Source of the DNA: an uncultured Clostridium sp. | Lineage (GTDB): Bacteria > Bacillota > Clostridia > Lachnospirales > Lachnospiraceae | NCBI GenBank assembly: GCA_946498245.1 | Contig: CAMMNN010000016.1 | Coordinates: 1-64,000, forward strand | Reading direction: 5' to 3' | DNA: 64,000 nucleotides | Notes under the pieces: model-generated | The model's database searches: none | Seen by the model: the letters and a program-made list of their open reading frames with translations, nothing else | What the model was told of the DNA's origin: nothing | In this document: positions 1 to 9,170 of the stretch, one piece after another | How positions within the stretch are numbered: position 1 is the first letter of the stretch | Layout: every line of letters begins with the position of its first letter | Translations under genes and position numbers: made by a program

Positions 1-14
1 AAAAGGCAAGATAA
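1..14 (+). CDS. 3' end of a gene, probably rpsQ (ribosomal protein S17), partial
   Basis: The first bases read AAG GCA AGA TAA, a Lys-Ala-Arg-stop tail just before the Shine-Dalgarno of rplN. In bacterial spc operons rpsQ directly precedes rplN and often ends in a basic tail. Only three codons are visible, so identity rests on gene order. Confidence 0.4.
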
Positions 15-34
15 TGAGGAAGGAGTAATCAGGC

Positions 35-403
35 ATGATTCAGCAGGAAACCAGACTAAAGGTTGCCGACAATACTGGTGCAAAGGAGCTCCTGTGCATC
101 CGCGTTATGGGCGGTTCAACCAGAAGATATGCGAATATTGGTGACATCATCGTTGCTTCCGTTAAAGATGCAACACCTGGCGGTGTTGTAAAGAAGGGCG
201 ACGTTGTAAAGGCTGTAGTCGTACGCAGTGTAAAGGGTACACGCCGCAAAGACGGTTCCTACATCAAGTTCGATGAAAACGCAGCCGTTATTATCAAGGA
301 CGACAAGACTCCCAGAGGAACTCGTATTTTTGGGCCGGTAGCAAGAGAATTACGTGAGAAGCAGTTTATGAAGATCGTTTCTCTGGCTCCGGAAGTATTA
401 TAA
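35..403 (+). CDS. rplN: 50S ribosomal protein L14
   Basis: Full-length 122-aa L14, a primary 23S rRNA-binding protein at the subunit interface. The N-terminus [19 protein letters not shown] and the core ([23 protein letters not shown]) are family hallmarks. The ATG at 35 follows an AAGGAG site at about 20-25. It is the first complete gene of the spc-type operon, and rplX follows after 15 nt. Confidence 0.97.
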   Translation: MIQQETRLKVADNTGAKELLCIRVMGGSTRRYANIGDIIVASVKDATPGGVVKKGDVVKAVVVRSVKGTRRKDGSYIKFDENAAVIIKDDKTPRGTRIFGPVARELREKQFMKIVSLAPEVL

Positions 404-418
404 AAGGAGGTGTCCACT

Positions 419-724
419 GTGCATAAGATCAAAAAAGACGACTTAGTGAAAGTTATCGCCGGAAAAGACAACGGCAAACAGGGTAAGGTACTCCACGTGG
501 ATACCAAGAAAAATAAAGTAACGGTTGAGGGCTGCAATGTGGTAACCAAGCACAGCAAGCCCAGCGCTGGCAACCCCAACGGCGGCATTGTTAATATGGA
601 AGCTCCCATTGACATTTCCAACGTTATGCTGGTAGTTGACGGTCAGGCCACCAGAGTTGGCTTTACTGTAAAAGACGGCAAAAAGGTTCGCGTTGCCAAG
701 AAGACCGGCAAAGTAATTGAGTAA
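419..724 (+). CDS. rplX: 50S ribosomal protein L24
   Basis: L24 initiates assembly of the large subunit. The protein is about 101 aa with an N-terminal KOW motif ([21 protein letters not shown]). An in-frame GTG at 410 lies inside the AAAGGAGG Shine-Dalgarno itself, so the GTG at 419 (reading MHKIKKDD, 8 nt after the site) is the better start. It sits between rplN and rplE in the canonical order. Confidence 0.95.
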   Translation: MHKIKKDDLVKVIAGKDNGKQGKVLHVDTKKNKVTVEGCNVVTKHSKPSAGNPNGGIVNMEAPIDISNVMLVVDGQATRVGFTVKDGKKVRVAKKTGKVIE

Positions 725-746
725 TTACAGAGAGGAGGAACAGAAA

Positions 747-1286
747 TTGGCTAGATTAAAAGAGATGTATCAGAACGAGATCGTAGACGCTATGATCAAG
801 AAATTTGGATATAAAAACATCATGGAAGTGCCGAAGCTGGACAAGATCGTCATCAACATGGGCGTCGGCGAAGCAAAAGACAATGCCAAGGTTTTAGACT
901 CTGCTGTAAGAGACCTGGAGATTATTTCCGGTCAGAAGGCCGTTACGACTAAGGCAAAGAAGTCTGTTGCAAACTTCAAAATCCGTGAAGGCATGGCAAT
1001 CGGATGCAAGGTTACTTTAAGAGGCGAGAGAATGTATGAGTTCGCTGACCGCTTAATCAACCTGGCCCTGCCCCGTGTACGTGACTTCCGCGGCGTAAAC
1101 CCCAATGCATTTGACGGCAGAGGAAACTACGCATTAGGAATCAAAGAGCAGTTAATCTTCCCTGAGATTGAATACGATAAGGTTGACAAGGTAAGAGGTA
1201 TGGACATTATCTTCGTTACCACCGCCAAGACCGATGAAGAAGCCCGTGAACTTTTGACATTATTCAATATGCCATTTGCAAAATAA
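747..1286 (+). CDS. rplE: 50S ribosomal protein L5 (TTG start)
   Basis: L5 binds 5S rRNA and the central protuberance. The frame is open from an ATG at 717, but that codon overlaps the end of rplX and precedes the AGAGGAGG site at 731-738. The TTG at 747 gives [20 protein letters not shown], the normal L5 N-terminus, and a 179-aa product of usual length. The GVGEAKDN and FPEIEYDKV motifs are present. A rare start codon on a highly expressed gene is consistent with fine-tuned translation. Confidence 0.95.
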   Translation: MARLKEMYQNEIVDAMIKKFGYKNIMEVPKLDKIVINMGVGEAKDNAKVLDSAVRDLEIISGQKAVTTKAKKSVANFKIREGMAIGCKVTLRGERMYEFADRLINLALPRVRDFRGVNPNAFDGRGNYALGIKEQLIFPEIEYDKVDKVRGMDIIFVTTAKTDEEARELLTLFNMPFAK

Positions 1287-1302
1287 TCAGGAGGAATAAT
1301 CC

Positions 1303-1488
1303 ATGGCTAAGACTTCAATGAAGATTAAGCAGCAGCGTCCGGCTAAGTTCTCTACCAGAGAATACAATCGCTGCAGAATCTGCGGACGTCCGCACGCTTA
1401 TTTAAGAAAATATGGGATTTGTAGGATTTGCTTCCGCGAACTGGCCTATAAGGGCGAGATTCCGGGCGTGAAGAAAGCTAGCTGGTAA
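1303..1488 (+). CDS. rpsN: 30S ribosomal protein S14, zinc-binding type Z
   Basis: The 61-aa short form of S14 carries two CxxC pairs (CRICGRPH and CRICF) that bind one zinc ion, as in Firmicutes and Actinobacteria. It assembles into the 30S head. An AGGAGG site precedes the ATG, and it lies between rplE and rpsH as expected. Confidence 0.97.
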   Translation: MAKTSMKIKQQRPAKFSTREYNRCRICGRPHAYLRKYGICRICFRELAYKGEIPGVKKASW

Positions 1489-1537
1489 TCAGCGGTTAAA
1501 TTCCATTCAGATACAAAGAAAAGGAGGCAAATCAAAA

Positions 1538-1939
1538 ATGACTATGAGCGATCCGATTGCAGATATGCTTACAAGAATCCGTAATGCAAATACTGCAAAG
1601 CACGATACAGTAGATGTACCTTCTTCCAAGATGAAGCTGGCAATCGCAGACATTCTGGTAAAAGAAGGTTATATCAAGAAATACGACTTGGTTGAGGATG
1701 GCAGCTTCACCACCATCCGCATCGCATTAAAGTATGGTAAAGACAAAAATGAGAAGATCATTACCGGCTTAAAGAGAATTTCAAAGCCCGGTCTGCGCGT
1801 ATACGCAGGGGCTGAGGAAATGCCGAAGGTTCTGGGCGGTCTGGGTATTGCTATCGTTTCCACCAACCAGGGCGTTATGACTGACAAAGAAGCTAGAAAA
1901 GCCGGTGTCGGCGGAGAAGTTCTGGCGTTCATTTGGTAA
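1538..1939 (+). CDS. rpsH: 30S ribosomal protein S8
   Basis: The 133-aa S8 binds the central domain of 16S rRNA. The N-terminus [13 protein letters not shown] and the C-terminal [20 protein letters not shown] are diagnostic. A strong AAAGGAGG lies upstream. Two in-frame ATGs (1538 and 1544) are possible; the first matches the common MTMSDP form. In other bacteria S8 represses its own operon by binding mRNA near rplE; that role here is inference. Confidence 0.97.
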   Translation: MTMSDPIADMLTRIRNANTAKHDTVDVPSSKMKLAIADILVKEGYIKKYDLVEDGSFTTIRIALKYGKDKNEKIITGLKRISKPGLRVYAGAEEMPKVLGGLGIAIVSTNQGVMTDKEARKAGVGGEVLAFIW

Positions 1940-2011
1940 TAGTTTGTAAGAAGAACTGAAAACAGAGAAGCCGCAAGGCTTCTCCGAAAATCTAAGTAGG
2001 AGGAATCAGGC

Positions 2012-2554
2012 ATGTCACGTATTGGAAAAATGCCAGTTGCAATCCCCGCAGGCGTAACGGTTACGATTGCAGAAAATAACGAAGTGACTGTAAAAGGTCC
2101 TAAGGGCACACTCAGCAGAGTGCTGCCGGCAGAAATGACCATCAAAGAAGAGGATGGCCATATTGTGGTCACCAGACCCAACGATTTAAAGCAGATGAAA
2201 TCTTTACACGGTCTGACCAGAACCTTAATCAACAACATGGTTCACGGTGTAACCGAAGGATATGAGAAAGTTCTGGAAATCAACGGCGTTGGTTACAGAG
2301 CTTCCAAGCAGGGCAAGAAGCTGGTCCTGAACCTGGGCTATTCCCATCCGGTAGAGATGGAGGATCCCGAAGGCATTGAGACAGTGCTGGAAGGTCAGAA
2401 CAAAATCACTGTAAAGGGTATCAGTAAAGAAAAAGTTGGCCAATATGCTGCTGAAATCAGAGACAAGAGAAGACCTGAACCGTATAAGGGCAAGGGAATC
2501 AAATATGCTGATGAAGTAATCAGACGTAAAGTTGGTAAGACTGGTAAGAAATAA
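2012..2554 (+). CDS. rplF: 50S ribosomal protein L6
   Basis: The 180-aa L6 has two duplicated L6 folds and sits near the GTPase-associated centre. The N-terminus [15 protein letters not shown] and the C-terminal [16 protein letters not shown] are family signatures. It is separated from rpsH by 72 nt containing a small hairpin-like element (GAAGCC/GGCTTC) and a TAGGAGG site. Confidence 0.97.
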   Translation: MSRIGKMPVAIPAGVTVTIAENNEVTVKGPKGTLSRVLPAEMTIKEEDGHIVVTRPNDLKQMKSLHGLTRTLINNMVHGVTEGYEKVLEINGVGYRASKQGKKLVLNLGYSHPVEMEDPEGIETVLEGQNKITVKGISKEKVGQYAAEIRDKRRPEPYKGKGIKYADEVIRRKVGKTGKK

Positions 2555-2571
2555 GTAAGGAGAGTGTAAAG

Positions 2572-2940
2572 ATGGTTAGCAAACAGTCAAGAAGCGAAGT
2601 TCGCGAAAAAAAGCACGCTAGATTACGCAATCGTTTTTCCGGTACTACCGAAAGACCGCGTTTAGCAGTGTTCAGAAGCAATAATCATATGTATGCTCAA
2701 ATTATTGACGATACGGTAGGCAACACCTTAGTTGCCGCTTCTACAGTAGAAAAGGCAGTAAAGGCAGAGCTGGAGAAGACCAACAACGTTGATGCTGCAG
2801 CATATGTAGGAACTGTAATTGCCAAGAGAGCATTAGAAAAGGGAATCACAGAAGTTGTCTTTGACAGAGGCGGTTTCATATATCAGGGTAAGGTTCAGGC
2901 ACTGGCTGATGCGGCTCGTGAAGCCGGCCTGAAATTCTAA
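2572..2940 (+). CDS. rplR: 50S ribosomal protein L18
   Basis: The 122-aa L18 binds 5S rRNA together with L5. Signatures include the basic N-terminus (R-x-R-H/K-A-R-L-R) and [24 protein letters not shown] at the C-terminus. It follows rplF by 17 nt with a GGAGAG ribosome site. Confidence 0.97.
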   Translation: MVSKQSRSEVREKKHARLRNRFSGTTERPRLAVFRSNNHMYAQIIDDTVGNTLVAASTVEKAVKAELEKTNNVDAAAYVGTVIAKRALEKGITEVVFDRGGFIYQGKVQALADAAREAGLKF

Positions 2941-2957
2941 TAGAGAGGAGAACGAAC

Positions 2958-3467
2958 ATGAAGCGTACAATCATTGATGCCAGTCAGTTAGAGTTAAATG
3001 ACAAAGTAGTGGCTATCAAACGTGTATCCAAGACCGTTAAAGGTGGACGTACCATGAGATTTTCCGCTCTGGTAGTAGTAGGTGATGGCAACGGACACGT
3101 TGGTGCTGGTTTAGGCAAGGCCGGCGAGGTTCCGGAAGCAATCCGCAAAGGAAAAGAGGCAGCCGTAAAGAATCTGGTAGAGGTTCCTGTTGACGAGAAT
3201 AAGAGTATCCCCCACGACTTCCTGGGCAAGTTCGGCAGCGCGACCGTACTGCTCAAGAGAGCTCCGGAAGGTACCGGCGTTATCGCCGGCGGTCCGGCCC
3301 GTTCCGTGCTGGAGCTTGCGGGAATTAAAAATATCCGTACCAAATCTTTAGGTTCCAACAACAAGACCAACGTTGTTCTGGCAACCATTCAGGGTCTGAC
3401 CAGCTTAAAGACTCCGGAAGAAGTTGCAAGACTCCGCGGCAAATCTGTGGAAGAGATTACTGAATAA
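2958..3467 (+). CDS. rpsE: 30S ribosomal protein S5
   Basis: The 169-aa S5 combines a double-stranded RNA-binding-like N-terminal domain with a ribosomal S5 D2-like C-terminal domain. It contributes to decoding accuracy and helicase activity at the mRNA entry channel. [20 protein letters not shown] and the [19 protein letters not shown] loop are recognisable. It directly follows rplR. Confidence 0.97.
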   Translation: MKRTIIDASQLELNDKVVAIKRVSKTVKGGRTMRFSALVVVGDGNGHVGAGLGKAGEVPEAIRKGKEAAVKNLVEVPVDENKSIPHDFLGKFGSATVLLKRAPEGTGVIAGGPARSVLELAGIKNIRTKSLGSNNKTNVVLATIQGLTSLKTPEEVARLRGKSVEEITE

Positions 3468-3480
3468 GGAGGAAATGAAC

Positions 3481-3663
3481 ATGGCAGAGAAGTTAAAAAT
3501 CACATTAGTAAAATCCCCGATCGGTGCGATTCCCAAGCAGAGAGCAACTGTAGAGGCTCTTGGTTTAAAGAAGCTTCACAAGACAGTTGAAATGCCGGAC
3601 AATAGTGCCGTAAGAGGCATGATTCAGACTGTACGTCATTTAGTAAAGGTAGAAGAAATCTAA
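3481..3663 (+). CDS. rpmD: 50S ribosomal protein L30
   Basis: The 60-aa L30 begins [20 protein letters not shown] and ends RHLVKVEEI, a typical single-domain ferredoxin-like fold protein. The frame is open further upstream within rpsE, but the ATG at 3481, preceded by AAGGAGG, is the real start. Confidence 0.96.
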   Translation: MAEKLKITLVKSPIGAIPKQRATVEALGLKKLHKTVEMPDNSAVRGMIQTVRHLVKVEEI

Positions 3664-3687
3664 TAAAAACGTAAGGAGGTGCAAGTC

Positions 3688-4128
3688 ATGGAGTTATCTA
3701 ATTTAAGACCTGCCGAGGGCTCTAAGCACAGCGATAATTTCAGAAGAGGACGGGGCCATGGATCCGGAAACGGCAAGACTGCCGGTAAGGGCCACAAGGG
3801 ACAGAAAGCACGTTCCGGCGCTCCCAGAATTGGTTTTGAAGGCGGCCAGATGCCGTTATACAGAAGAATCCCCAAGAGAGGTTTCACCAATATCAATTCC
3901 AAGACTATCGTAGGTATCAACGTAAGCGCACTGGAGAGATTTGACAACGACGCAGTAGTAACCGTTGAGGAACTGCTTGCTGCCGGAGTTATTAAGAATC
4001 CGCGTGACGGCGTTAAGATCCTTGGAAATGGAGAATTAACCAAAAAGCTGAATGTTAAGGCAAACGCGTTCTCCGAGGGCGCAAAGGCTAAGATTGAAGC
4101 TTTAGGTGGAACCTGCGAGGTGATCTAA
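3688..4128 (+). CDS. rplO: 50S ribosomal protein L15
   Basis: The 146-aa L15 is a late-assembly protein of the large subunit. The N-terminal Gly/Arg/Lys-rich extension ([20 protein letters not shown]) and the C-terminal KVNV/EALGG region match the family. A GTG at 3679 lies in the Shine-Dalgarno, so the ATG at 3688 is chosen. secY begins 3 nt after its stop. Confidence 0.96.
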   Translation: MELSNLRPAEGSKHSDNFRRGRGHGSGNGKTAGKGHKGQKARSGAPRIGFEGGQMPLYRRIPKRGFTNINSKTIVGINVSALERFDNDAVVTVEELLAAGVIKNPRDGVKILGNGELTKKLNVKANAFSEGAKAKIEALGGTCEVI

Positions 4129-4131
4129 TCT

Positions 4132-5448
4132 ATGTTTCAAACGTTGGTAAATGCATTCAAGATAAAAGATATTCGGAAGAAACTTCTGTATACTTTTGGA
4201 ATGCTGCTCGTGATTCGGTTTGGTTCACAGCTCCCGGTACCGGGAGTGAACCCGACCTATCTGAGCGAATTTTTTCAAAATACCATTGGCGAGCATATGG
4301 GCTTTTTCAATGCCATGACAGGAAACTCATTTGATAACCTGTCCATATTTGCTCTGAGCATTACCCCGTATATTACGTCTTCCATTATTATGCAGCTTCT
4401 GACCATCGCCATCCCGAAACTGGAGGAGATGCAGAGAGACGGCGAAGATGGAAGAAAGAAGATTATGGAGTATACCCGCTATGTGACCGTGGCTTTGGCT
4501 CTGGTAGAGTCCATCGCTATGGCAGTGGGATTCGGCGGCCGCGGCCTGCTGTATGACTATAACGCCTGGAGCGTTATCGTAGCAGTAGTAACCATGACCA
4601 CCGGCAGCGCCCTGCTGATGTGGATTGGCGAGAGAATTACGGAGAACGGCGTAGGAAACGGTATTTCTATCGTCCTGCTCTTTAATATTATCTCCAGCGT
4701 CCCCAGCGATATAAGAGCGCTGTATACCCGCTTCCTGCAGGGGAAAAATGTGGCTGAAGGCGTGGTAATCGCACTGATTATCCTGGCAATTCTGTTTGCA
4801 ATGGTTGTTTTCGTTGTTTACCTGAACAGTGCCGAAAGACGGATTCCAGTGCAGTATTCCAAGAAGATGCAGGGCCGGAGAATGATTGGAGGCCAGTCCT
4901 CCCACATTCCGCTGAAGGTAAACACCGCCGGCGTAATTCCGGTTATCTTTGCTTCTTCTTTAATGTCCATGCCAGTGGTAATCGCCTCTTTCTTCCATGT
5001 TGATTACAGCACTATCGGAGGACAGATCCTTTTGGTATTGAGCTCCTCTTCCTGGTGCAGACCGGAAATGCCGGTTTATTCCATCGGTTTGGTTCTGTAT
5101 ATTGCGCTGATTATTATATTTGCGTACTTTTACACTTCCATTACCTTCAATCCGTTGGAAGTGGCAAACAACATGAAGAAGTCCGGCGGCTTTATCCCCG
5201 GCATCCGTCCGGGCAAGCCAACCTCTGACTATCTGAATAAGATTTTAAATTATATTGTATTTATCGGCGCTTGCGGCCTGACCATTATCGCAGTAATTCC
5301 GATACTGGTTTCCGGTCTGTTTAATGTAAGCCATATTTCATTTTCCGGTACGTCCCTGATCATTATCGTTGGCGTTGTGCTGGAAACGGTAAAAGCAATA
5401 GAATCTCAGATGTTAGTTCGGAATTACAAAGGATTTTTGAACGATTGA
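4132..5448 (+). CDS. secY: Preprotein translocase subunit SecY
   Basis: SecY is the protein-conducting channel of the Sec translocon in the cytoplasmic membrane. The 438-aa protein shows ten predicted membrane segments. The N-terminus is typical (IRKKLLYTFGMLLVIRFGSQLPVPGV), as are the cytosolic loop EEMQRDGEDGRKKI and RIPVQYSKKMQGRR. It is translationally close to rplO (3-nt gap). A strong hairpin, not a U-tract terminator, separates it from adk. Confidence 0.97.
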   Translation: MFQTLVNAFKIKDIRKKLLYTFGMLLVIRFGSQLPVPGVNPTYLSEFFQNTIGEHMGFFNAMTGNSFDNLSIFALSITPYITSSIIMQLLTIAIPKLEEMQRDGEDGRKKIMEYTRYVTVALALVESIAMAVGFGGRGLLYDYNAWSVIVAVVTMTTGSALLMWIGERITENGVGNGISIVLLFNIISSVPSDIRALYTRFLQGKNVAEGVVIALIILAILFAMVVFVVYLNSAERRIPVQYSKKMQGRRMIGGQSSHIPLKVNTAGVIPVIFASSLMSMPVVIASFFHVDYSTIGGQILLVLSSSSWCRPEMPVYSIGLVLYIALIIIFAYFYTSITFNPLEVANNMKKSGGFIPGIRPGKPTSDYLNKILNYIVFIGACGLTIIAVIPILVSGLFNVSHISFSGTSLIIIVGVVLETVKAIESQMLVRNYKGFLND

Positions 5449-5455
5449 AAACCAT

Positions 5456-5487
5456 AGAAGAAGCACCCTGGAATGGGTGTTTCTTCT
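5456..5487 (+). promoter_or_regulatory. Strong hairpin between secY and adk
   Basis: The arms AGAAGAAGCACCC (5456-5468) and GGGTGTTTCTTCT (5475-5487) pair over 13 bp with one G-U and a 6-nt loop. No T-run follows, so this is more likely an mRNA-processing or stability element, or an attenuator, than a classical terminator. A weaker second hairpin (about 5504-5529) follows before adk. Confidence 0.6.
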
Positions 5488-5562
5488 GGTATATACGAAA
5501 GAACTGTTCCCCGTCCAGAAACGGGACAGAAAATACACACCGTCCAGAGAGGAGGATACGTA

Positions 5563-6207
5563 ATGAAAATCGTTATGTTAGGCGCACCCGGCGCTGGGAA
5601 AGGTACCCAGGCCAAGAAAATCTCTGTAAAGTACGGAATACCCCATATTTCTACCGGAGACATTTTCCGGGCAAACATTAAAGGCGGCACAGAATTGGGA
5701 ATGAAAGCAAAGGCCTTTATGGATCAAGGACAGTTGGTTCCCGATGAAATTACCATCGGAATGCTCCTTGACCGCATCCAGGAAGAGGACTGCAAAAACG
5801 GTTACGTACTGGATGGATTCCCCAGAACCATTCCTCAGGCTGAAAGCTTAACCAAAGCTTTGGCGGATATGGGAAGTAAAATTGATTATGCCGTCAATGT
5901 AGATGTGCCCGATGAGAACATCATCAGCAGAATGTCCGGAAGAAGAGCCTGCCTTAAATGCGGCCAGACCTATCATATTGTGTACAATCCTCCTAAAAAG
6001 GAAAATGTGTGCGACGCCTGCGGCGAAGCCCTGGTGTTGAGAGACGACGATAAGCCGGAAACCGTAAAGAGGCGTCTGGAAGTATATCACGATCAGACGC
6101 AGCCTTTAATTGATTATTATAAGGCGGCCGGTGTTCTGGCGGAAGTAGACGGAACGAAAGATTTAGAAGCCGTATTTCAGGACATTGTGAAGATTTTAGG
6201 AGCATAA
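5563..6207 (+). CDS. adk: Adenylate kinase, zinc-binding LID
   Basis: Catalyses ATP + AMP = 2 ADP in the cytosol. The P-loop [10 protein letters not shown] is at residues 7-16, and the AMP-binding STGDIFR and DGFPRT motifs follow. The LID carries four cysteines (C130, C133, C150, C153) that bind structural zinc, typical of Gram-positive Adk. The 214-aa length is normal. The start at 5563 follows GAGAGGAGG; the frame is open from 5473 but without sense. It sits between secY and map, the usual order. Confidence 0.96.
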   Translation: MKIVMLGAPGAGKGTQAKKISVKYGIPHISTGDIFRANIKGGTELGMKAKAFMDQGQLVPDEITIGMLLDRIQEEDCKNGYVLDGFPRTIPQAESLTKALADMGSKIDYAVNVDVPDENIISRMSGRRACLKCGQTYHIVYNPPKKENVCDACGEALVLRDDDKPETVKRRLEVYHDQTQPLIDYYKAAGVLAEVDGTKDLEAVFQDIVKILGA

Positions 6208-6210
6208 ATT

Positions 6211-6969
6211 ATGGTATCCATTAAGTCGGAAAGAGAAATCAAACTGATGAGGGAAGCAGGAAAAATTCTTGCGAAGGTTCACGAAGAGCTGGGGAAAGCA
6301 ATAGAACCCGGCATGAGCACACTGGATATAGACCGGATGGGTGAACGCCTTATCAGGAGCTATGGATGCATTCCATCCTTTAAAAACTATAATGGCTATC
6401 CGGCGTCTATCTGTGTATCCGTAAATGATGAAGTGGTTCACGGCATACCCAATAAACACCATATCCTCAGAGAAGGCGATATTGTCAGCCTGGATGCAGG
6501 GGTAATCTGGCACGGCTACCATTCCGATGCCGCCCGTACCCATGGAGTAGGTGAGATTAGCCCTGAAGCCTCAAAGCTCATCGAGGTGACAAGACAGAGC
6601 TTTTTTGAAGGTATCAAGTATGCTGTGCCGGGAAACCATCTCAATGATATTTCCGCAGCGATTCAAAAATATGCCGAAAGCTTCGGCTATGGGGTCGTAA
6701 GGGATTTGGTGGGACACGGAATCGGAACCAATCTCCATGAAGAGCCGGAAGTTCCCAACTTTTCACAGAAGAGAAAAGGGATCCGTCTGGAAGCGGGAAT
6801 GACCCTGGCCGTTGAACCCATGATAACCGCAGGCCGTTATGATGTGGTATGGCTGGATGATGATTGGACAGTGGTGACAGACGACGGTTCACTGGCAGCT
6901 CATTATGAGAATACCATTCTGATTACGGAAAACGGTCCGGAAATCCTGTCTTTACAGGCCGGAGAGTAA
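6211..6969 (+). CDS. map: Methionine aminopeptidase, type I
   Basis: Removes N-terminal methionine from nascent proteins. The 252-aa pita-bread-fold enzyme contains the metal-ligand regions [28 protein letters not shown] and EPM, with a final Glu in HYENTILIT. The ATG lies 3 nt after adk, so translation is probably coupled. It starts [17 protein letters not shown], as for Firmicute MetAP-Ia. Confidence 0.96.
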   Translation: MVSIKSEREIKLMREAGKILAKVHEELGKAIEPGMSTLDIDRMGERLIRSYGCIPSFKNYNGYPASICVSVNDEVVHGIPNKHHILREGDIVSLDAGVIWHGYHSDAARTHGVGEISPEASKLIEVTRQSFFEGIKYAVPGNHLNDISAAIQKYAESFGYGVVRDLVGHGIGTNLHEEPEVPNFSQKRKGIRLEAGMTLAVEPMITAGRYDVVWLDDDWTVVTDDGSLAAHYENTILITENGPEILSLQAGE

Positions 6970-6991
6970 AAGAAAAGGAGGAAATGCAGAA

Positions 6992-7210
6992 ATGTCCAAA
7001 GCCGATGTAATTGAAATAGAAGGTACTGTAGTAGAAAAGCTCCCCAATGCCATGTTTCAGGTAGAGCTGGAAAATGGCCATAAGGTGCTGGCAACCATCA
7101 GCGGAAAGCTGAGAATGAATTATATCCGTATTCTGCCGGGAGATCGGGTAACCCTGGAAATGTCTCCTTACGATTTATCCAAGGGCCGCATCATCTGGCG
7201 TGATAAATAA
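6992..7210 (+). CDS. infA: Translation initiation factor IF-1
   Basis: The 72-aa S1/OB-fold protein binds the 30S A site during initiation. [34 protein letters not shown] and the [22 protein letters not shown] tail are near-invariant in bacteria. A strong AAAAGGAGG precedes the ATG. It lies between map and rpmJ; the KOW-domain gene often found between map and infA in clostridia is absent. Confidence 0.97.
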   Translation: MSKADVIEIEGTVVEKLPNAMFQVELENGHKVLATISGKLRMNYIRILPGDRVTLEMSPYDLSKGRIIWRDK

Positions 7211-7224
7211 GACAGCCATTTGCG

Positions 7225-7272
7225 TAATCGTTCAGCCGCACGCCTGACATGAGTGGCATGGCTGAACGGTTA
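7225..7272 (+). terminator. Inverted repeat after infA (possible terminator/attenuator)
   Basis: Arms TAATCGTTCAGCC (7225-7237) and GGCTGAACGGTTA (7260-7272) pair with a single mismatch around a 22-nt loop. The following CCATTTTGC is a poor U-tract, so termination would be partial. It separates infA from the rpmJ promoter. Confidence 0.5.
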
Positions 7273-7306
7273 CCATTTTGCAACGAATAAATCAGCAAAG
7301 AAATGC

Positions 7307-7335
7307 TTGCATTATCCAGACTTTGGTGGTATAAT
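7307..7335 (+). promoter_or_regulatory. Sigma-A promoter for rpmJ-rpsM-rpsK-rpsD-rpoA-rplQ
   Basis: TTGCAT at 7307-7312 and a perfect TATAAT at 7330-7335, with a 17-bp spacer. This internal promoter would let the alpha operon be transcribed independently of the spc-type genes upstream. Confidence 0.75.
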
Positions 7336-7375
7336 GCTTTAGCAACTCTGTTGGTTTATAGAAAGGAGAATTACT

Positions 7376-7489
7376 GTGAAGGTTAGAAGTTCTGTAAAAC
7401 CGATTTGCGAAAAGTGCAAAATCATTAAAAGAAAAGGCAGTATCAGAGTAATTTGCGAAAATCCGAAGCATAAGCAGAGACAAGGTTAA
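7376..7489 (+). CDS. rpmJ: 50S ribosomal protein L36
   Basis: A 37-aa protein beginning at GTG 7376 after GAAAGGAG. It reads [17 protein letters not shown] and ends in KHKQRQG. C11, C14, C27 and H32 form the zinc site of the zinc-containing L36 paralog. It lies between infA and rpsM, the conserved position. Confidence 0.95.
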   Translation: MKVRSSVKPICEKCKIIKRKGSIRVICENPKHKQRQG

Positions 7490-7517
7490 TTAATTATTTA
7501 GGAGGTGTAATACACAC

Positions 7518-7886
7518 ATGGCTCGTATTGCAGGTGTTGACTTACCAAGAGAAAAACGTGTTGAAATCGGTCTGACCTACATCTACGGAATCGGCCGCGC
7601 AAGCTCCAACCGTATCCTGGCAGAAGCAGGCGTAAATCCCGATACCCGCGTAAAAGATCTGACTGACGACGAAGTGAAGAAGCTGGCAGCTATCATCGCT
7701 GATACTCAGATGGTAGAAGGTGATCTGCGCAGAGAAATCGCTATGAACATTAAGCGTCTGCAGGAAATCGGCTGCTACCGCGGTATCCGTCACAGAAAGA
7801 GTCTTCCGGTTCGCGGACAGAAGACCAAGACCAATGCAAGAACTCGTAAGGGTCCGAGAAAGACAGTAGCAAACAAGAAGAAATAA
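7518..7886 (+). CDS. rpsM: 30S ribosomal protein S13
   Basis: The 122-aa S13 of the 30S head contacts the P-site tRNA through its basic C-terminal tail ([15 protein letters not shown]). [26 protein letters not shown] is the family N-terminus. AGGAGG is upstream. It is first of the rpsM-rpsK-rpsD-rpoA-rplQ run. Confidence 0.97.
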   Translation: MARIAGVDLPREKRVEIGLTYIYGIGRASSNRILAEAGVNPDTRVKDLTDDEVKKLAAIIADTQMVEGDLRREIAMNIKRLQEIGCYRGIRHRKSLPVRGQKTKTNARTRKGPRKTVANKKK

Positions 7887-7983
7887 TCAAAATTGAAACA
7901 ATGGTAACAGGAATCGGGTTATATGTTTTAAAAACAGGAATAACGGATTCTAGGAAGAAGCAAAGAAAGTAGGTTAGTTTAAA

Positions 7984-8385
7984 ATGGCTAAAAAAGTGTC
8001 CACTGCAAAGAAAGTGACAAAAAAGCGTGTAAAGAAAAACGTTGAACGCGGACAAGCACACATCCAGTCATCTTTTAACAACACGATTGTGACTTTAACG
8101 GATGCACAGGGAAATGCCTTATCATGGGCAAGTGCTGGTGGTCTGGGATTTAGAGGTTCAAGGAAATCTACTCCATATGCGGCTCAGATGGCAGCAGAAA
8201 CTGCAACAAAGGCAGCTCTTGTACACGGCTTAAAATCAGTAGATGTTATGGTAAAGGGCCCCGGCTCAGGACGTGAAGCAGCAATTCGTGCCCTGCAGGC
8301 ATGTGGTCTGGAAGTAACCAGCATTAAGGACGTTACTCCGGTACCCCACAACGGATGCCGTCCGCCCAAGCGTAGAAGAGTCTAA
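7984..8385 (+). CDS. rpsK: 30S ribosomal protein S11
   Basis: The 133-aa S11 of the 30S platform near the Shine-Dalgarno helix. The C-terminal [16 protein letters not shown] and internal [17 protein letters not shown] are diagnostic. The 97-nt gap from rpsM lacks a strong AGGAGG; only a weak AGGTTAG precedes the ATG. Confidence 0.97.
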   Translation: MAKKVSTAKKVTKKRVKKNVERGQAHIQSSFNNTIVTLTDAQGNALSWASAGGLGFRGSRKSTPYAAQMAAETATKAALVHGLKSVDVMVKGPGSGREAAIRALQACGLEVTSIKDVTPVPHNGCRPPKRRRV

Positions 8386-8401
8386 TTAGGAGGTAATTAA
8401 A

Positions 8402-8995
8402 GTGGCAGTTGATAGAGTTCCTGTTCTTAAAAGATGTAGATCCCTGGGCCTGGATCCTATTTACTTAGGAATCAGCAAGAAATCTAACAGAGATTCCAAA
8501 AGAGCAAACAAGAAAATGAGTGAGTATGGCACTCAGTTAAGAGAAAAGCAGAAAGCTAAATTTATTTACGGCGTATTAGAGAAGCCCTTCCGCAACTACT
8601 ACGAGAAGGCAAGCCGTATGAGCGGACAGACCGGTGAAAATCTGATGATTATGCTGGAATGCCGTCTGGACAATGTCCTGTTCCGCATGGGCCTGGGCAG
8701 AACCAGAAAAGAAGCAAGACAGATCGTAGATCATAAGCACGTTCTGGTAAATGGAAAGAGCGTAAATATTCCTTCTTTCCAGGTAAAGGCCGGAGATGTA
8801 ATTGAAATCAAAGAGAAATACAAATCCGCACAGAGATATAAAGACATTCTGGAAGTAACCGGCGGCCGTATGGTTCCGGCATGGCTGGAAATGGATCAGG
8901 AAGCTTTAAAGGGTACTGTAAAAGAGCTTCCCACCAGAGACGAGATTGATGTTCCCGTAAACGAGATGCTTATCGTCGAGTTGTATTCTAAATAA
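8402..8995 (+). CDS. rpsD: 30S ribosomal protein S4
   Basis: The 197-aa S4 initiates 30S assembly. The start is GTG at 8402 after TTAGGAGG. The protein has a Lys/Arg-rich N-terminal helix bundle and a C-terminal S4 RNA-binding domain (RLDNVLFRMGLGRTRKEARQIVDHKHVLVNG). The zinc-finger cysteines of some S4 forms are absent. S4 is a known autoregulator in other bacteria; a hairpin follows the gene. Confidence 0.97.
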   Translation: MAVDRVPVLKRCRSLGLDPIYLGISKKSNRDSKRANKKMSEYGTQLREKQKAKFIYGVLEKPFRNYYEKASRMSGQTGENLMIMLECRLDNVLFRMGLGRTRKEARQIVDHKHVLVNGKSVNIPSFQVKAGDVIEIKEKYKSAQRYKDILEVTGGRMVPAWLEMDQEALKGTVKELPTRDEIDVPVNEMLIVELYSK

Positions 8996-9006
8996 TAAGC
9001 CTGATG

Positions 9007-9035
9007 GCTTTGGCCTGCTTTTGGCAGGCCAAAGC
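9007..9035 (+). promoter_or_regulatory. Perfect hairpin between rpsD and rpoA
   Basis: Arms GCTTTGGCCTGC (9007-9018) and GCAGGCCAAAGC (9024-9035) pair perfectly over 12 bp with a 5-nt loop. The downstream sequence ATGGTCTTTATTG is not a clear U-tract, so it may act as an attenuator or processing site that tunes rpoA relative to the ribosomal genes. Confidence 0.6.
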
Positions 9036-9170
9036 ATGGTCTTTATTGCGGAGGATTCAGCGGAAAGACTTTCCCTGGCCCTTATAAGGTTTTGGGGCGG
9101 CTGCTGCCGGATTCTGCGTATAAGTTGACCCTCAATTGTAGGATATAGAACCCAGAAGGAGGGGCTGTTA

